Source of the DNA: Clostridia bacterium
GTDB taxonomy: Bacteria; Bacillota; Clostridia; Lachnospirales; Anaerotignaceae
Assembly: GCA_009929735.1 (NCBI GenBank)
Contig: RZZU01000001.1
Coordinates: 124,001 to 188,000 of the forward strand
Direction of reading: 5' to 3'
DNA: 64,000 nucleotides
Shown here: positions 63,901 to 64,000 of the stretch, in pieces
Position numbering within the stretch: position 1 is the first letter of the stretch
Layout of the letters: each line of letters begins with the position of its first letter
Program-made: the position numbers and the translations under genes
The notes under the pieces: generated by a model
Seen by the model: only the letters and a program-made list of their open reading frames with translations
What the model was told of the DNA's origin: nothing
Databases searched by the model: none

Positions 63901-64000
63901 ATAAACCTTATCGGCAATGGTTGTATCGGTCATAATGGTAGCGGGGTTCGAGTTTACCAAAACAACTTCGTAGCCCTCTTCTTTTAATGCCAAGCAAGCT
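60922..64000 (-). CDS. carB: carbamoyl-phosphate synthase large subunit, 5'-truncated by the window edge
   Basis: The frame is open to the last base (…[16 protein letters not shown]), so the start lies beyond the right edge; the TTG at 63993 is an internal codon, and about 1,025 of ~1,070 residues are visible. Two ATP-grasp halves are seen: [27 protein letters not shown] and [30 protein letters not shown], then the C-terminal allosteric domain ending in STINA. It makes carbamoyl phosphate for pyrB, and may also feed arginine. Upstream genes (carA, any PyrR leader) are outside the window. Confidence 0.97.
   Translation of the reverse strand, partial: [1025 protein letters not shown]

Overview
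The window is about 64 kb of a low-GC Gram-positive chromosome. It is almost entirely core and housekeeping genes, and it most resembles an anaerobic Clostridia member (Lachnospiraceae / Anaerotignum-like). The grounds are the WalR-WalK-YycH-YycI-WalJ-RlmH cluster, DnaD next to DnaC, RicT and the c-di-AMP receptor DarA, the GlgC/GlgD pair, a giant two-ATPase 2-hydroxyacyl-CoA dehydratase activase, the PyrK/PyrD-B dihydroorotate dehydrogenase, strong purine-rich ribosome binding sites with many TTG/GTG starts, and frequent TGnTATAAT (extended -10) promoters. Taxonomy is inference from gene content. I saw no rRNA, tRNA, CRISPR array, prophage or complete insertion sequence.

Layout. 1-6.1 kb: 3' part of pyrG, a Usp-fold protein, then a short operon with a SEC-C protein, tsaC/sua5, rpiB, upp and a TagO/WecA-type glycosyl-phosphate transferase. 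6.2-8.1 kb: dnaD and dnaC. 8.5-13.8 kb: tmk, darA, holB, ricT, trmN6-like, rsmI and a small membrane protein, the same order as the Bacillus tmk-yaaQ-holB-ricT-yabB-rsmI block. 14.3-18.6 kb: the 1,441-residue activase. 18.8-22.0 kb: a soluble PAS hybrid histidine kinase. 22.2-30.8 kb: the wal region (walR, walK, an extra secreted protein, yycH-like, yycI-like, murA, walJ, rlmH). 31.1-32.4 kb: murC on the minus strand. 33-39.4 kb: glgC, glgD, glmU, prs and a strongly expressed D-lactate dehydrogenase-type gene. 39.8-45.2 kb: pth, mfd and a PrsA-like lipoprotein. 45.3-50 kb: flavodoxin-ferredoxin, a LysR regulator, and an ArsR/SmtB repressor with a Cd/Zn/Pb-type P1B ATPase under SmtB-like operators. 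50.3-56.5 kb: pepD, an AI-2E-family permease, an RseC-like protein, a C_GCAxxG_C_C protein, an uncharacterised propeller/coiled-coil protein (minus) and a small alpha/beta hydrolase. 56.6-64 kb: a minus-strand pyrimidine operon carB-pyrK-pyrD-pyrF-pyrE-pyrB-pyrI that runs off the right edge. With pyrG and upp on the left, much of UMP/CTP synthesis and salvage is present.

What coding genes do not explain. (i) A family of short intergenic elements ends in a conserved TTTGTCTACAGTCTG-type tail directly followed by a perfect but unrelated hairpin. Two copies (30.8 kb and 53.6 kb) share an interior of five hairpins in which several base pairs change on both sides, which suggests selection on structure. 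(ii) Three TGTAA(N) half-sites at exact 11-bp spacing sit in place of a -35 box just after walK and look like a WalR/PhoB-type operator driving the secreted-yycH-yycI genes. (iii) SmtB-type operators flank the metal-resistance repressor. (iv) A Rex-like palindrome overlaps the start region of the lactate dehydrogenase promoter. I did not find a convincing novel multi-gene system; the structured intergenic repeat family is the most unusual feature.
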